From positions 1 through 17,421 of the forward strand of contig JAAAOH010000266.1 of NCBI GenBank assembly GCA_009908925.1: 17,421 nt of DNA, read 5' to 3'. Of the stretch, positions 1 through 7,029 are shown piece after piece (the first letter of the stretch is position 1; every line of letters begins with the position of its first letter). The notes below the pieces were generated by a model, which saw only the letters and a program-made list of their open reading frames with translations, made no database searches and was not told the DNA's origin. The translations under genes and the position numbers were made by a program. Source of the stretch: Spirochaetota bacterium (lineage in GTDB: Bacteria; Spirochaetota; Spirochaetia; DSM-27196; PWMO01).

Positions 1-168
1 CGGGTTACCCGGTGCAGCGCCCTCGTCCGCCGGCCCCGCCGCGTTTCCGGCCCCCGTCGCGTCCCCCGGTGCAGCCGCGTCTCCTGGCGCCGCCGCGTTC
101 CCGGCGTCGGCCGCGTGCCCCGGTGCAGCCGCGTGCCCGGCGCCGTCTGCGTTCCCGGCGCCGGGGAG
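1..168. repeat. Imperfect 54-bp tandem repeat, about three copies
   Basis: Blocks at 61-114 and 115-168 align without gaps; both begin with GT(C/G)CCCCGGTGCAGCCGCGT. The block at 7-60 aligns over its second half (CGCCGCGTT then CCGGC). The period is 18 codons, so the minus-strand reading frame is kept and encodes Ala/Pro/Gly-rich units. The array continues to the left edge, so the true copy number is unknown. Confidence 0.6.
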
Positions 169-564
169 GCGCTCGAGGGTGCAGCGTACGGCGGCGATGC
201 GCGCGTCGGGCTGCCCCGGTCTGGGTATACCGGAAATCGTCCGGGTGCCCTCGAGGTCGGTGCCGCGCACGAGGGCGCGGCGCGCTGTGAGGAGCTCGGC
301 CTGGGGGGACAGGAGGAGGGAGCCCGGTTTCAGCGCCTGGCGGGCAGCGCCCCGGATATTCAGGCGGAGCCCGGCGTCGCCGGCAGCATCGATCGCGCGG
401 ATCTCGACGGTGTCGCCGGCCGGGTACAGAACGGCGTCTCGCAGTGCGGGAAGCTCTCCCGGCGGCCGGTCTACCATCACATCCACGCCCTTGGGAGGGC
501 GTGTTCTGCCGCCTGCGGATCGCTTCGGTTCGGCGGTATTTCGGACGGTCAGAACGCTAATCAT
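1..564 (-). CDS. Unrecognised low-complexity protein, partial (runs off left edge)
   Basis: On the minus strand this frame is open from a TAG at 712-714 to the left edge, and codon use from about 564 downward (GCC, CTC, GAG, GAC, CGC) matches the sure genes nearby. I chose the ATG at 564; no good Shine-Dalgarno precedes it, and in-frame GTGs at 615 and 708 are alternatives, though codon use there is less typical. Residues 1-125 contain a beta-strand-like stretch (VLYPAGDTVEIRAID, then LRLNIRGAARQALKPGSLLL) that weakly resembles the beta-barrel domain of translation factors such as SelB. No GTPase domain precedes it, so that reading is tentative. From about residue 133 the protein becomes an Ala/Gly/Pro/Asn/Asp repeat with units like AAAPGD. 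It lies downstream of the rpsU terminator and so needs its own promoter, which I could not identify. The gene is real in my view; its function is unknown. Confidence 0.55.
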   Translation of the reverse strand, partial: MISVLTVRNTAEPKRSAGGRTRPPKGVDVMVDRPPGELPALRDAVLYPAGDTVEIRAIDAAGDAGLRLNIRGAARQALKPGSLLLSPQAELLTARRALVRGTDLEGTRTISGIPRPGQPDARIAAVRCTLERLPGAGNADGAGHAAAPGHAADAGNAAAPGDAAAPGDATGAGNAAGPADEGAAPGNP

Positions 565-738
565 CTCATCGTGGGCCTGTTCCGGGGTCCGCGTCGCCCC
601 GGAAGCAACCGCCACCGGGGGATCCGGCTGGTAACGCAGCCACCGGGGATACCGGTACCGCGCAGTCGCAGCCGCAGTCGCCGGGCCCGCCGCCGGTACC
701 CACGCCACCGGCTACCGACGGTCGACCGAACGGCGGGC

Positions 739-783
739 AAAAAAAACCCCCGGATCTGCGCGCATGATGCGCGCGGCCGAGGG
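739..783 (-). terminator. Rho-independent terminator after rpsU
   Basis: Read on the minus strand, CCCTCGG (783-777) pairs with CCGGGGG (753-747) with one G-U pair. An inner perfect GCGCGC stem encloses the loop ATCAT, and a run of eight T follows (746-739). It lies 26 nt after the rpsU stop and ends the deoA-recJ-M23-rpsU cluster. Confidence 0.9.
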
Positions 784-809
784 TTGTGCGAAGTCCGTAT
801 CGAGAAGCG

Positions 810-1019
810 CTAGTAGCTGCGGCTCTGCTGAGCTTTTCGCGCCTTCTTGGCAAGCTTGCGTTCGAGTGACTTTCGCTTTCGGTTTCGAATGGTGGAGGGC
901 TTTTCGAAATACTCCCGCTTCTTCCACTCACGGATAATGCCCTCTTTCTCGACCATGCGCTTGAAGCGCTTGATGGCCTTCTCGAGATTTTCTCCGTCAT
1001 CTACACGAATATAGGCGAT
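810..1019 (-). CDS. rpsU: Small ribosomal subunit protein bS21
   Basis: bS21 is a small basic protein of the 30S platform, beside the 3' end of 16S rRNA, where it helps mRNA engagement. The family signature is clear: AIKRFKRMVEKEG, then REYFEKPS, then a Lys/Arg-rich tail (KRKSLERKLAKKARKA). I place the start at the ATC codon 1019-1017, giving 69 residues. This start lines the protein up with the usual family N-terminus (E. coli MPVIKV against IAYIRV here), and it leaves 7 nt after GGAGGT. The only conventional upstream start in frame, GTG at 1028, lies inside the Shine-Dalgarno itself and would add three residues. That GTG would overlap the M23 stop codon. The gene is last in the minus-strand cluster, before a strong terminator. 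Family identity is near certain; the AUC start is inferred. Confidence 0.95.
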   Translation of the reverse strand: MAYIRVDDGENLEKAIKRFKRMVEKEGIIREWKKREYFEKPSTIRNRKRKSLERKLAKKARKAQQSRSY

Positions 1020-1023
1020 TGAA

Positions 1024-1032
1024 ATCACCTCC
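1024..1032 (-). promoter_or_regulatory. Extended Shine-Dalgarno of rpsU
   Basis: The minus strand reads GGAGGTGAT, a nine-base match to the conserved 3' end of bacterial 16S rRNA (AUCACCUCC). It overlaps the last codons of the M23 peptidase gene (GGG AGG TGA). It is much the strongest ribosome binding site in the window and decides the rpsU start, since the GTG at 1028 lies within it. Confidence 0.8.
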
Positions 1033-2029
1033 CTTCCTGTGGAGTTCCATCTGTGTCCCTAATATTCTCTGAAATCGCGTCTATGTCAATAAGTCCCGAG
1101 GAAAGCAGCACTTCCGGCTCGATCGGCACGCGCGAGACCCGCACCTCCCAGTGCAGATGGGGACCCGTTGAAAGACCCGTCGACCCGACCGTTCCGATGA
1201 TATCCTCCGCGCCCACCGCATCTCCCACCGCTACCTGCGCCTCATCGAGGTGATAGTGCAGGCCGTAGACGCCCGGAAGGTGCTCGATTACCACGGTATT
1301 GCCCGAGATGACGCGGTCGGCAACCATGACCACCCGTCCGTCGCCTCCGGCTCGAACCGGGGTGCCGGTCGGCGCTGCAATATCGATGCCCCAGTGAACC
1401 GCGTTCGCCGAGGCGCCGTCGACATACCGGTAGGTGCGCCGATCACCGAAGTGGGATGTGCGCCTGCCACCGGAAACCGGTATCACGAAGGGACCGGAGT
1501 GGTAGACCGCCTCGGGATCGAATCGGGAAACGAGGCTCCACATCTGCTCGGCCTCCTCTACCCTGCGCTCGTTCGGTTCCGCCCGGATCTCTGTGAGAGA
1601 GCGGCTGAGGGCGATGGTTTCGCGCAGAAAGTCGCGCCTGACGATATCCATCGCACGTGCGAGCTCGACGGTACCGCTTGCGGAGCCGAGCATAATCGAA
1701 ACCTGATAGCGCCCCGGTTCCATGGTGCTCGAGATACCGGTCATACAGACCCACCGGGGCTCGGAAACGGGGAAGCAGCGGCTGCTGAGAACGCGGCCGC
1801 TCTCACTCGACTCCAGTGTCAGGAACGCCTCGTGACCCACGCTGTCCTGCGCGCCGACGCTCGTCTCCTCTTCCGCGCCGGCGGGCCAGTCGATGACGAA
1901 CACCGCCGGTTCGCCCTGCTCTACCTCGTCGGGTGCCTGCACGAACTCCTGCGTCGCGGCCCCCGGGGCCGACAGCGTCAAAAGGGCACCAACAGCGAGC
2001 ACCGTCGTCGCCCATCGCATACGTCCCAT
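1025..2029 (-). CDS. Exported M23 (LytM-type) peptidase
   Basis: This 334-residue protein has an N-terminal signal peptide: basic MGRMRW, a hydrophobic stretch to about residue 20, and a likely cleavage near APGAA-TQ. Residues 28-130 look like a beta-rich domain. The C-terminal peptidase domain (about 185-310) carries the LytM motifs: HFGDRR (193-198), HWGID with H212 and D216, LHYHL with H260, and GPHLHWE with H291 and H293. These are the zinc ligands and catalytic histidines expected of an active endopeptidase that cuts peptidoglycan cross-links. It should act in the periplasm on cell-wall turnover. It starts 3 nt after the recJ stop, with GAGAAG as ribosome binding site, so it is translated from the same mRNA. 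Its final codons hold the rpsU Shine-Dalgarno. The exact substrate cannot be read from sequence. Confidence 0.9.
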   Translation of the reverse strand: MGRMRWATTVLAVGALLTLSAPGAATQEFVQAPDEVEQGEPAVFVIDWPAGAEEETSVGAQDSVGHEAFLTLESSESGRVLSSRCFPVSEPRWVCMTGISSTMEPGRYQVSIMLGSASGTVELARAMDIVRRDFLRETIALSRSLTEIRAEPNERRVEEAEQMWSLVSRFDPEAVYHSGPFVIPVSGGRRTSHFGDRRTYRYVDGASANAVHWGIDIAAPTGTPVRAGGDGRVVMVADRVISGNTVVIEHLPGVYGLHYHLDEAQVAVGDAVGAEDIIGTVGSTGLSTGPHLHWEVRVSRVPIEPEVLLSSGLIDIDAISENIRDTDGTPQEGR

Positions 2030-2032
2030 GCG

Positions 2033-4150
2033 CTACTTCTCCGATCGTTTCATGTCGAGTACCTTCAGCTGCACGCGCTCGCGGTTCTGGTAGAAATTCT
2101 TACCGAACTCGAAGAGCACGTCCACGCGTTCGTTGAGAGAGAAATCGACATCGACCCGGTCCGCTGCGTTCCAGTACACCGCCGGCCATCTGTAGCGGCC
2201 GGTATCGAGCAGGAGCCGGCAGTGCGTCTCCTCCCTCCCGATGAACGAAACCTCCCGTACGAGCACGCCACGGGAAAGAAAGACGAGCGGCGGGTTTCCC
2301 TGACCGAACGGGGACATGCGCTGTACGACACTTTCGAGGTCCGGTGTCAGGTAATCAAGCGGAAGCTCGGCATCGATGCTGATCTTCGGCTCCTCCTGCT
2401 CGTCGAGCTCGAGGTCCCGCACCACCTCGGCAAAGCGCACGAGAAAGGGGTCGAGATCAGCGGCGGGCAAAGAGAACCCGGCTGCGGCGTCGTGCCCGCC
2501 CCAGTCGGTGAGCATGGATTCGAGTCTGCCGAGCAGGCCCGTCGCTCCCAGTCCTCGGGCGCTTCGGATCGACCCCACGGCCCGACCGTCGAATGCGGTG
2601 ATGACGGCAGCCGGAACGTTGAAGGTGCGCGCCAGTCGTCCGGCGAGAAGGCCGGTAATACCGCGATGGAGCTCCTCGTCGCGAATGACGATGAACTTGC
2701 TCTCGAGCTCCTCGTAGCTGCGCCTGGCCTCCGGGAGGAGCCGGTCCCAGGCGCTCTCGCCGAGCTCGCGCCTGCGGCGGTTGAATCCGAGCACCTCGTC
2801 TGCCAGACGATCGACTTCCTCGTCGCTGTCGGAGAGGAGCAGCCGAACGGCCTTGTCCGGCTCTCCGAGGCGCCCGGTTGCGTTGATCGACGGGGCGATC
2901 TGATAGCCGATATCCTCCGCCTGCATGACCTTGCCGAAGATACCGATGCGCTCGGTCAGCCGCTGCAGACCCCGGCGGGGCTCGGTGGTGAGCTTCTGAA
3001 GGCCCTGCCGCACGAGAATGCGGTTCTCATCGCGCAGCGGCATCATGTCCGCCAGGGTGCCCAGCGCCACGAGGTCGAGGACATCATGCCGACGTGCGTC
3101 GAGCTCGGGCGCCTTGTCGTGAACGAATACCCGAAAGAGGGCCACGAGGATGTCTATCTCGGCGGGAGACTTCCCGTGGTAACGTGAAAGCCGGGAGGCG
3201 GCCTGCATGCGCATGAGGCTGCTGTTCTCGAGCCTGGGATAGAGCTTCCAGATCTCCGGCGCGAGGTCGAGCATGTGCGCCTCTACCGCACCGCCGAACA
3301 TCTCGCTGAGCATGCGCTCCTGGCTCGGCGCATCGTAGGTGATCACCTGGATGCCGGAGACGAAGCTTGCGAGGCGGGTCTGGTCGAACTTCACGACACC
3401 GGGAACGATGCTTTCTGCGATGCGATCGGTCTCGACGAGGTTCTCCATCCGCACCGCTTCGATCTCGTAGGTACCGTTCCCCGGCCGTACGTTGAGCAGG
3501 CAGATGCGTTCCTTGTAGAAGTCGGTTTCGGCGAAGATGAGAGCCCATCTGAGCTTCAAGGAGACGCCGCATCCGGCGAGCCCGGCAAAGGGATAGCCCG
3601 CGTCTTCGAGCTTCGGGTTGATGAGCGCTACCGCGGGCGGAATCTGCTCGGCGGGATTATGGTGGTCCACCACGATGGTATCGATGCCGAGCTCCTGCGC
3701 ACGGGCGATCTCCGCCGCATTCGTGGTGCCGCAGTCCACGGCGATGATGAGAGTGATGTCCTGCCCGGCCTGCGCCTCTACGAGCTCGGTGGTCAGGCCG
3801 TAGGGCTCGTCCCCCATCGGCAGGCCCCAGGACACATCGATACCCATTGCGGTGAGCGTGTCGACGAGAATGCTGATACTCGTAATGCCGTCGACATCGC
3901 GATCGCCGTAGACCAGGACCTTCTCGCCCTCGGTGCGCGCAAGCAGGATGCGATCAACCGCATCTTCCATCTCATCGAATAGAAACGGATTGTGCAGGTG
4001 ACGCACGTCATCCTCGAGGTAGTAGAGAAGCTCACCGCCCTCCGTGACACCACGGCGGGCGAGAATCGATGCGGAGAGCAGATCTACCTCATACGTTGCC
4101 GAGAGCTCCCGCACTTTCACGGGATCTATGTCACGTTTCTCCCAAATCAT
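2033..4150 (-). CDS. recJ: Single-stranded-DNA-specific exonuclease RecJ
   Basis: RecJ degrades single-stranded DNA 5' to 3' in recombination and mismatch repair. DHH-phosphoesterase motifs are intact: VYGDRDVDG (80-88), IAVDCGTTN (136-144), VVDHHNP (160-166) and GCGVSLKL (193-200). These are followed later by LVALGTLADMMPL (360-372) and INATGRLGEP (422-431). The DHHA1 domain has GSIRSARG (526-533) and GGHDAAAGF (551-559), and an OB-like C-terminal domain follows from about 585. At 705 residues it is longer than E. coli RecJ (577). Most of the excess is a segment at about 201-355 between the DHH motifs and LVALGT, where typical RecJ has a short link. The gene starts 10 nt after deoA with no clear Shine-Dalgarno, which suggests translational coupling. 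Confidence 0.95.
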   Translation of the reverse strand: MIWEKRDIDPVKVRELSATYEVDLLSASILARRGVTEGGELLYYLEDDVRHLHNPFLFDEMEDAVDRILLARTEGEKVLVYGDRDVDGITSISILVDTLTAMGIDVSWGLPMGDEPYGLTTELVEAQAGQDITLIIAVDCGTTNAAEIARAQELGIDTIVVDHHNPAEQIPPAVALINPKLEDAGYPFAGLAGCGVSLKLRWALIFAETDFYKERICLLNVRPGNGTYEIEAVRMENLVETDRIAESIVPGVVKFDQTRLASFVSGIQVITYDAPSQERMLSEMFGGAVEAHMLDLAPEIWKLYPRLENSSLMRMQAASRLSRYHGKSPAEIDILVALFRVFVHDKAPELDARRHDVLDLVALGTLADMMPLRDENRILVRQGLQKLTTEPRRGLQRLTERIGIFGKVMQAEDIGYQIAPSINATGRLGEPDKAVRLLLSDSDEEVDRLADEVLGFNRRRRELGESAWDRLLPEARRSYEELESKFIVIRDEELHRGITGLLAGRLARTFNVPAAVITAFDGRAVGSIRSARGLGATGLLGRLESMLTDWGGHDAAAGFSLPAADLDPFLVRFAEVVRDLELDEQEEPKISIDAELPLDYLTPDLESVVQRMSPFGQGNPPLVFLSRGVLVREVSFIGREETHCRLLLDTGRYRWPAVYWNAADRVDVDFSLNERVDVLFEFGKNFYQNRERVQLKVLDMKRSEK

Positions 4151-4160
4151 GGACAGTGTG

Positions 4161-5504
4161 TTACAGCTCCGCCTGCTCGTCGAGAATCATCGTCTTCGGC
4201 GGAAACGTCTCACCGGTTCGAATGTCGAAGGCCCCGTCGAGGGTTTCCACCGCAAGGTCCACCGCCTCCTGCGTCCGGGCGTAGATACGGCACAGCGCCT
4301 CGCCACGAGCGACCTCCTCACCAGGCTTCTTGAGGAGCTCGATCCCGACGTCGGGCAGAACATCATCCTCGGCACGATTGCGCCCCACTCCGAGGTATAC
4401 CGATGCCATTCCGGTCTTGAATGCGTCGATGCCGAAGAGGACGCCCTCGTGCTCGGCCGGTACGGCGTGGCGAAGCGGCGCACGGTAGTGGCCGAGGCGG
4501 GAGAGGAACTCCTTCTCGTCGCCACCCTGTGCCTTCACGTTTCGCACGAAGGTTTCCCAGGCGGCTCCGTTTCCCAGGTGCTCGTGGCACATCGCCTCCC
4601 CTTCATCCACGTCCTTCGCCTTGCCACCGGCGACCAGCATCCACGCGGCGAGCCTGAGCGTAACCGACATGAGGTCCTCGGAGCGCCGGTCGGTGGCGAG
4701 CTCGCCGCCTCGCCCGCTTCCCCCGAGACAGGCGGCCGATTCCTCGACCTCGAGGAAGTTCCCGACCATGGCGCCAAGGGGGTCATCCATGTTCGTTATC
4801 ACCGCGATCACTCCCTTGCCGAGATGTCGTCCCGTCTCGGTGAGGTGCGCGGCAAGCTCCTTCGCCTGGTCGAGCTCCTTCATGAAGGCCCCGCGCCCGC
4901 ACTTGACGTCGAAGACGAAAGTGTCGGCACCCTCGGCGAACTTCTTCGAAAGGATGCTCGTGGTGATAAGGGGGATGGACTCCACGGTGGCCGTCACGTC
5001 GCGCAACGCGTAAAGCTTGCGGTCGGCCGGCACGATGGTCTCGCTCTGGCCGGTCATCGCGAAGCCGACTTCGGAGACGATACGTCTGAAGTCCTCCGGC
5101 GAGAGCGCGGTCGTGTAGCCGGGGATGGATTCGAGCTTGTCGAGGGTACCACCGGTGTGGCCGAGCGCGCGCCCGCTCATCATCGGCACCTGTATGCCGA
5201 AGGAGGCTACGAGGGGCGCAAGGATGAGGGAGACCTTGTCGCCGACCCCGCCGGTCGAATGCTTGTCGATGAGCGGCCCTGTCAGCCCCGAGAGGTCGAT
5301 GGTGGACCCGGAATCGATCATTTCCCGGGTGAGATCCGCTGCTTCCTCGCGTGTCATACCACGGAAATACACGGCCATCAGCCAGGCCGAAATCTGGTAG
5401 TCGGGAATCGTCCCCGAAACGTAGCCCTGCATGAGGAAATGCAGCTCCTCCCGGCTGAGGCTGCCGCCGTTGCGTTTTTTGCTGATTAGATCGGATGCTC
5501 GCAT
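4161..5504 (-). CDS. deoA: Thymidine / pyrimidine-nucleoside phosphorylase
   Basis: The 447-residue protein is the length of E. coli DeoA (440). It catalyses phosphorolysis of pyrimidine (deoxy)nucleosides to free base and (deoxy)ribose-1-phosphate. Visible motifs are the phosphate-binding KHSTGGVGDK (81-90) and the family signature SGRALGHTGGTLDKLES (110-126). The substrate-site residues R168, S183 and K187, in RDVTATVESIPLITTSILSK, have the same spacing as R171, S186 and K190 of the E. coli enzyme. The C-terminal alpha/beta domain ends in TGETFPP. The start is ATG 5504, preceded by a purine-rich GGGGGAGGGG; the frame stays open far upstream but has no homology there. It is first in the deoA-recJ-M23-rpsU cluster and divergent from the HAD gene. 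Thymidine-specific DeoA and broader Pdp cannot be told apart with certainty here. Confidence 0.93.
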   Translation of the reverse strand: MRASDLISKKRNGGSLSREELHFLMQGYVSGTIPDYQISAWLMAVYFRGMTREEAADLTREMIDSGSTIDLSGLTGPLIDKHSTGGVGDKVSLILAPLVASFGIQVPMMSGRALGHTGGTLDKLESIPGYTTALSPEDFRRIVSEVGFAMTGQSETIVPADRKLYALRDVTATVESIPLITTSILSKKFAEGADTFVFDVKCGRGAFMKELDQAKELAAHLTETGRHLGKGVIAVITNMDDPLGAMVGNFLEVEESAACLGGSGRGGELATDRRSEDLMSVTLRLAAWMLVAGGKAKDVDEGEAMCHEHLGNGAAWETFVRNVKAQGGDEKEFLSRLGHYRAPLRHAVPAEHEGVLFGIDAFKTGMASVYLGVGRNRAEDDVLPDVGIELLKKPGEEVARGEALCRIYARTQEAVDLAVETLDGAFDIRTGETFPPKTMILDEQAEL

Positions 5505-5585
5505 ACCCCTCCCCCTTCGGACCCCGGCAGCACACAGTACCATGAAGCTTGGCCCTCTGAAAACACTACTGCGAATTTCGGGCTC

Positions 5586-5614
5586 TTGATTGAACTCTGC
5601 GCGACATCTACATT
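5586..5614 (+). promoter_or_regulatory. Sigma-70-type promoter of the HAD nucleotidase gene
   Basis: TTGATT (5586-5591), a 17-nt spacer and TACATT (5609-5614) form a good -35/-10 pair. Transcription would begin at about 5621-5622, at the ATG itself, so the mRNA would be leaderless. Confidence 0.55.
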
Positions 5615-5621
5615 CCGATGC

Positions 5622-6152
5622 ATGTCTATCCCCTACGTCATCTTCGTGGACCTCGACGGCGTGCTCGCCGATTTTGACCGGGCGGTGGAAGAGATCACCG
5701 GCCTTCCCCCCTCCCAGCAGACACCCCGTGCCATGTGGCCGCGTCTTGCAGGCACACGCGACTTCTATGCAAACATTCCGTGGATGCCCGACGGCCCCGA
5801 GCTCTGGGACCGCGTGGAGCCCCTCAATCCTGTGGTCCTTACCGGCCTGCCACGCGGAAACTGGGCAAAGCCGCAGAAGCTCGAGTGGTGCCGCCGCGAG
5901 CTCGGCCCGGAGGTGCCGGTGATTGCCTGCATGTCGCGGGAGAAGAGCGAGAAAGCCCGGGAATGGCTCGACACCCACCCCGCGGAAGCGGGGCCCGGCG
6001 GCGAGCAGTCCCCGGGTGGAGCGCGCCGCGTCCCGCTCCTCATAGATGACCGCGCCTCCACCCGCGAGCCATGGGAGGCGGCAGGTGGGGTGTTCATTCA
6101 CCACACCTCCGCTGAGGGGAGCATTCGCTCCCTCGAGGAGCTCGGGCTGTAG
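5622..6152 (+). CDS. HAD-superfamily 5'(3')-nucleotidase-like protein
   Basis: This 176-residue protein has the HAD phosphohydrolase motifs. Motif I is VDLDGVLADFD, with nucleophile D10 and acid/base D12. Motif II is LTGLPRG with T74, the motif III region is SREKSEKA, and motif IV is LLIDDR with D142 and D143. Size and pattern fit the small cytosolic 5'(3')-deoxyribonucleotidase family, which dephosphorylates nucleoside monophosphates. That would sit well beside the divergent nucleoside phosphorylase. A Gly/Pro-rich loop (PAEAGPGGEQSPGGARR, about 120-136) is inserted before motif IV. I chose ATG 5622 over TTG 5586 because the TTG lies in the -35 box of a good promoter and the conserved domain begins right after ATG 5622. 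No Shine-Dalgarno is present. The substrate is inferred from family only. The stop lies 10 nt from the convergent recO stop. Confidence 0.8.
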   Translation: MSIPYVIFVDLDGVLADFDRAVEEITGLPPSQQTPRAMWPRLAGTRDFYANIPWMPDGPELWDRVEPLNPVVLTGLPRGNWAKPQKLEWCRRELGPEVPVIACMSREKSEKAREWLDTHPAEAGPGGEQSPGGARRVPLLIDDRASTREPWEAAGGVFIHHTSAEGSIRSLEELGL

Positions 6153-6162
6153 TACGCGGCCG

Positions 6163-6921
6163 CTACAGGATTCCGCCGCCGGTGCGCAGCGTATTGAGCC
6201 GGTCCTCGAGGATGCCCTCGGCGAGGGAGTGCAGAAAGCGGGTGAGCCCGGAGAGAGCCGTCTCGTCGAGGCTGACCGAGAGCGCCTCCCCGAAGGGGCG
6301 ATCCGTGGTCGCGAGGAGATACCGGGCGGCGCCCGGCGAGAGCCGCCGCGCGTCCTCTCCCGCGCAGTCGTTGCAGACCACCCCGGAGGCAAAGGGACCG
6401 AAGCGGCGCACCTCGCCCTCGTCAATACTGCGCCCGCAGGAGGTGCAGGAGCCGAGTTCCGGCAGGCTGCCGGTGAGGCCGAAGTAGCGCCACAGGAATT
6501 GCGCGGTGACACGGCGGACCGCAGCTCGACCGCCGGCGCGGTCGAGCTCGGCGAGAGCGGTGAGAAAGAGCTCGTAGACCGGTCGCGCCTCCCCGCCTCC
6601 GGCGTACGACTTCAGCAGCACCTCGGCCCACAGGGAGGCCGCGTAGAAGCGGTCGATGCTCTCGCGGATGCCCGAGTGGTAGTCGTGCACGTCGAAGTCG
6701 GTGATCTTCGTCTGGTCCTTCACCGGATTGGTGTAGAGATAGCAGATCCCGTGGTGAAACGGATTCACGAGGCCGCGGAGCTTCCCCTTCTGCGACTGCG
6801 CCCCGTAGGCTATAGCGGAGACGAGGCCGTCCTGCGGGGTCAGGAGAGTGATGGATTTGTGTATCTCTCCGAACTTGCGGGTCCGGAGAACGACGGCATC
6901 GACGCGTGTGGTTCGGCTCAT
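6163..6921 (-). CDS. recO: DNA repair protein RecO
   Basis: RecO, with RecF and RecR, loads RecA onto SSB-coated single-stranded DNA during gap repair. The 252-residue protein has the N-terminal OB-fold pattern (TTRVDAVVLRTRKFGEIHKS, about 4-23) and a helical middle. A zinc-binding knuckle of C159-x2-C162 and C183-x2-C186 follows, as in many RecO proteins. I start at ATG 6921 (MSRTTRVDAV); the frame extends 16 codons further, but that extension crosses the promoter region shared with lon. No strong Shine-Dalgarno precedes the ATG. A TATACT -10 box at 6943-6938 on the minus strand would give a leader of about 10 nt. It is divergent from lon and convergent with the HAD gene. Confidence 0.9.
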   Translation of the reverse strand: MSRTTRVDAVVLRTRKFGEIHKSITLLTPQDGLVSAIAYGAQSQKGKLRGLVNPFHHGICYLYTNPVKDQTKITDFDVHDYHSGIRESIDRFYAASLWAEVLLKSYAGGGEARPVYELFLTALAELDRAGGRAAVRRVTAQFLWRYFGLTGSLPELGSCTSCGRSIDEGEVRRFGPFASGVVCNDCAGEDARRLSPGAARYLLATTDRPFGEALSVSLDETALSGLTRFLHSLAEGILEDRLNTLRTGGGIL

Positions 6922-6929
6922 CGGCAAAC

Positions 6930-6958
6930 TTGACTGTAGTATAGGGCAACCATACACT
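6930..6958 (+). promoter_or_regulatory. Sigma-70-type promoter of lon
   Basis: TTGACT (6930-6935), a 17-nt spacer and TACACT (6953-6958) give a strong housekeeping-type promoter with predicted start near 6965 and a leader of about 65 nt. It overlaps, on the opposite strand, the TATACT (6943-6938) proposed as the recO -10 box. Confidence 0.7.
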
Positions 6959-6987
6959 TTACAGGTCACCAGAGAAACATCAACCGA

Positions 6988-7008
6988 CGTACGGACACCC
7001 GGCGTACG
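6988..7008. promoter_or_regulatory. Paired CGTACG palindromes in the lon leader
   Basis: Two identical CGTACG palindromes at 6988-6993 and 7003-7008 are separated by 9 nt. They lie between the lon promoter and its AGGAG ribosome binding site. They could form a short RNA hairpin or be an operator. They are not the CIRCE element, whose arm sequences differ. Function is unproven. Confidence 0.35.
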
Positions 7009-7029
7009 AAAGACGAAAACAGGAGTGCC

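Noticed and set aside
115..1000. Open frames on either strand around the terminator (115-813 plus, 566-1000 minus)
   Set aside because: They cross the rpsU gene or its terminator out of frame and show no conserved sequence; these are high-GC shadows.
1250..3187. Long plus-strand open frame (645 codons) opposite recJ
   Set aside because: It is antisense to a clear RecJ and the end of the M23 gene; its product has no recognisable domain and arises from GC-rich codon bias.
4044..5489. Plus-strand open frame (481 codons) opposite deoA
   Set aside because: It is a mirror of the deoA coding frame with no domain of its own; deoA is certain from its motifs.
5505..5585. deoA promoter (TTTTCA with GTACTG or TACTGT on the minus strand)
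   Set aside because: A promoter must exist nearby, but no candidate matches well enough to annotate.
6149..6168. Inverted repeat TGTAG...CTACA with GCGGCCGC between the HAD and recO stops
   Set aside because: It is short, has no T-tract on either strand, and mostly reflects two facing TAG stop codons; not convincing as a bidirectional terminator.
5505..6512. Upstream extension of the deoA frame
   Set aside because: The frame is open, but it runs antisense to the HAD gene and part of recO, and ATG 5504 has a purine-rich binding site and matches the family N-terminus.
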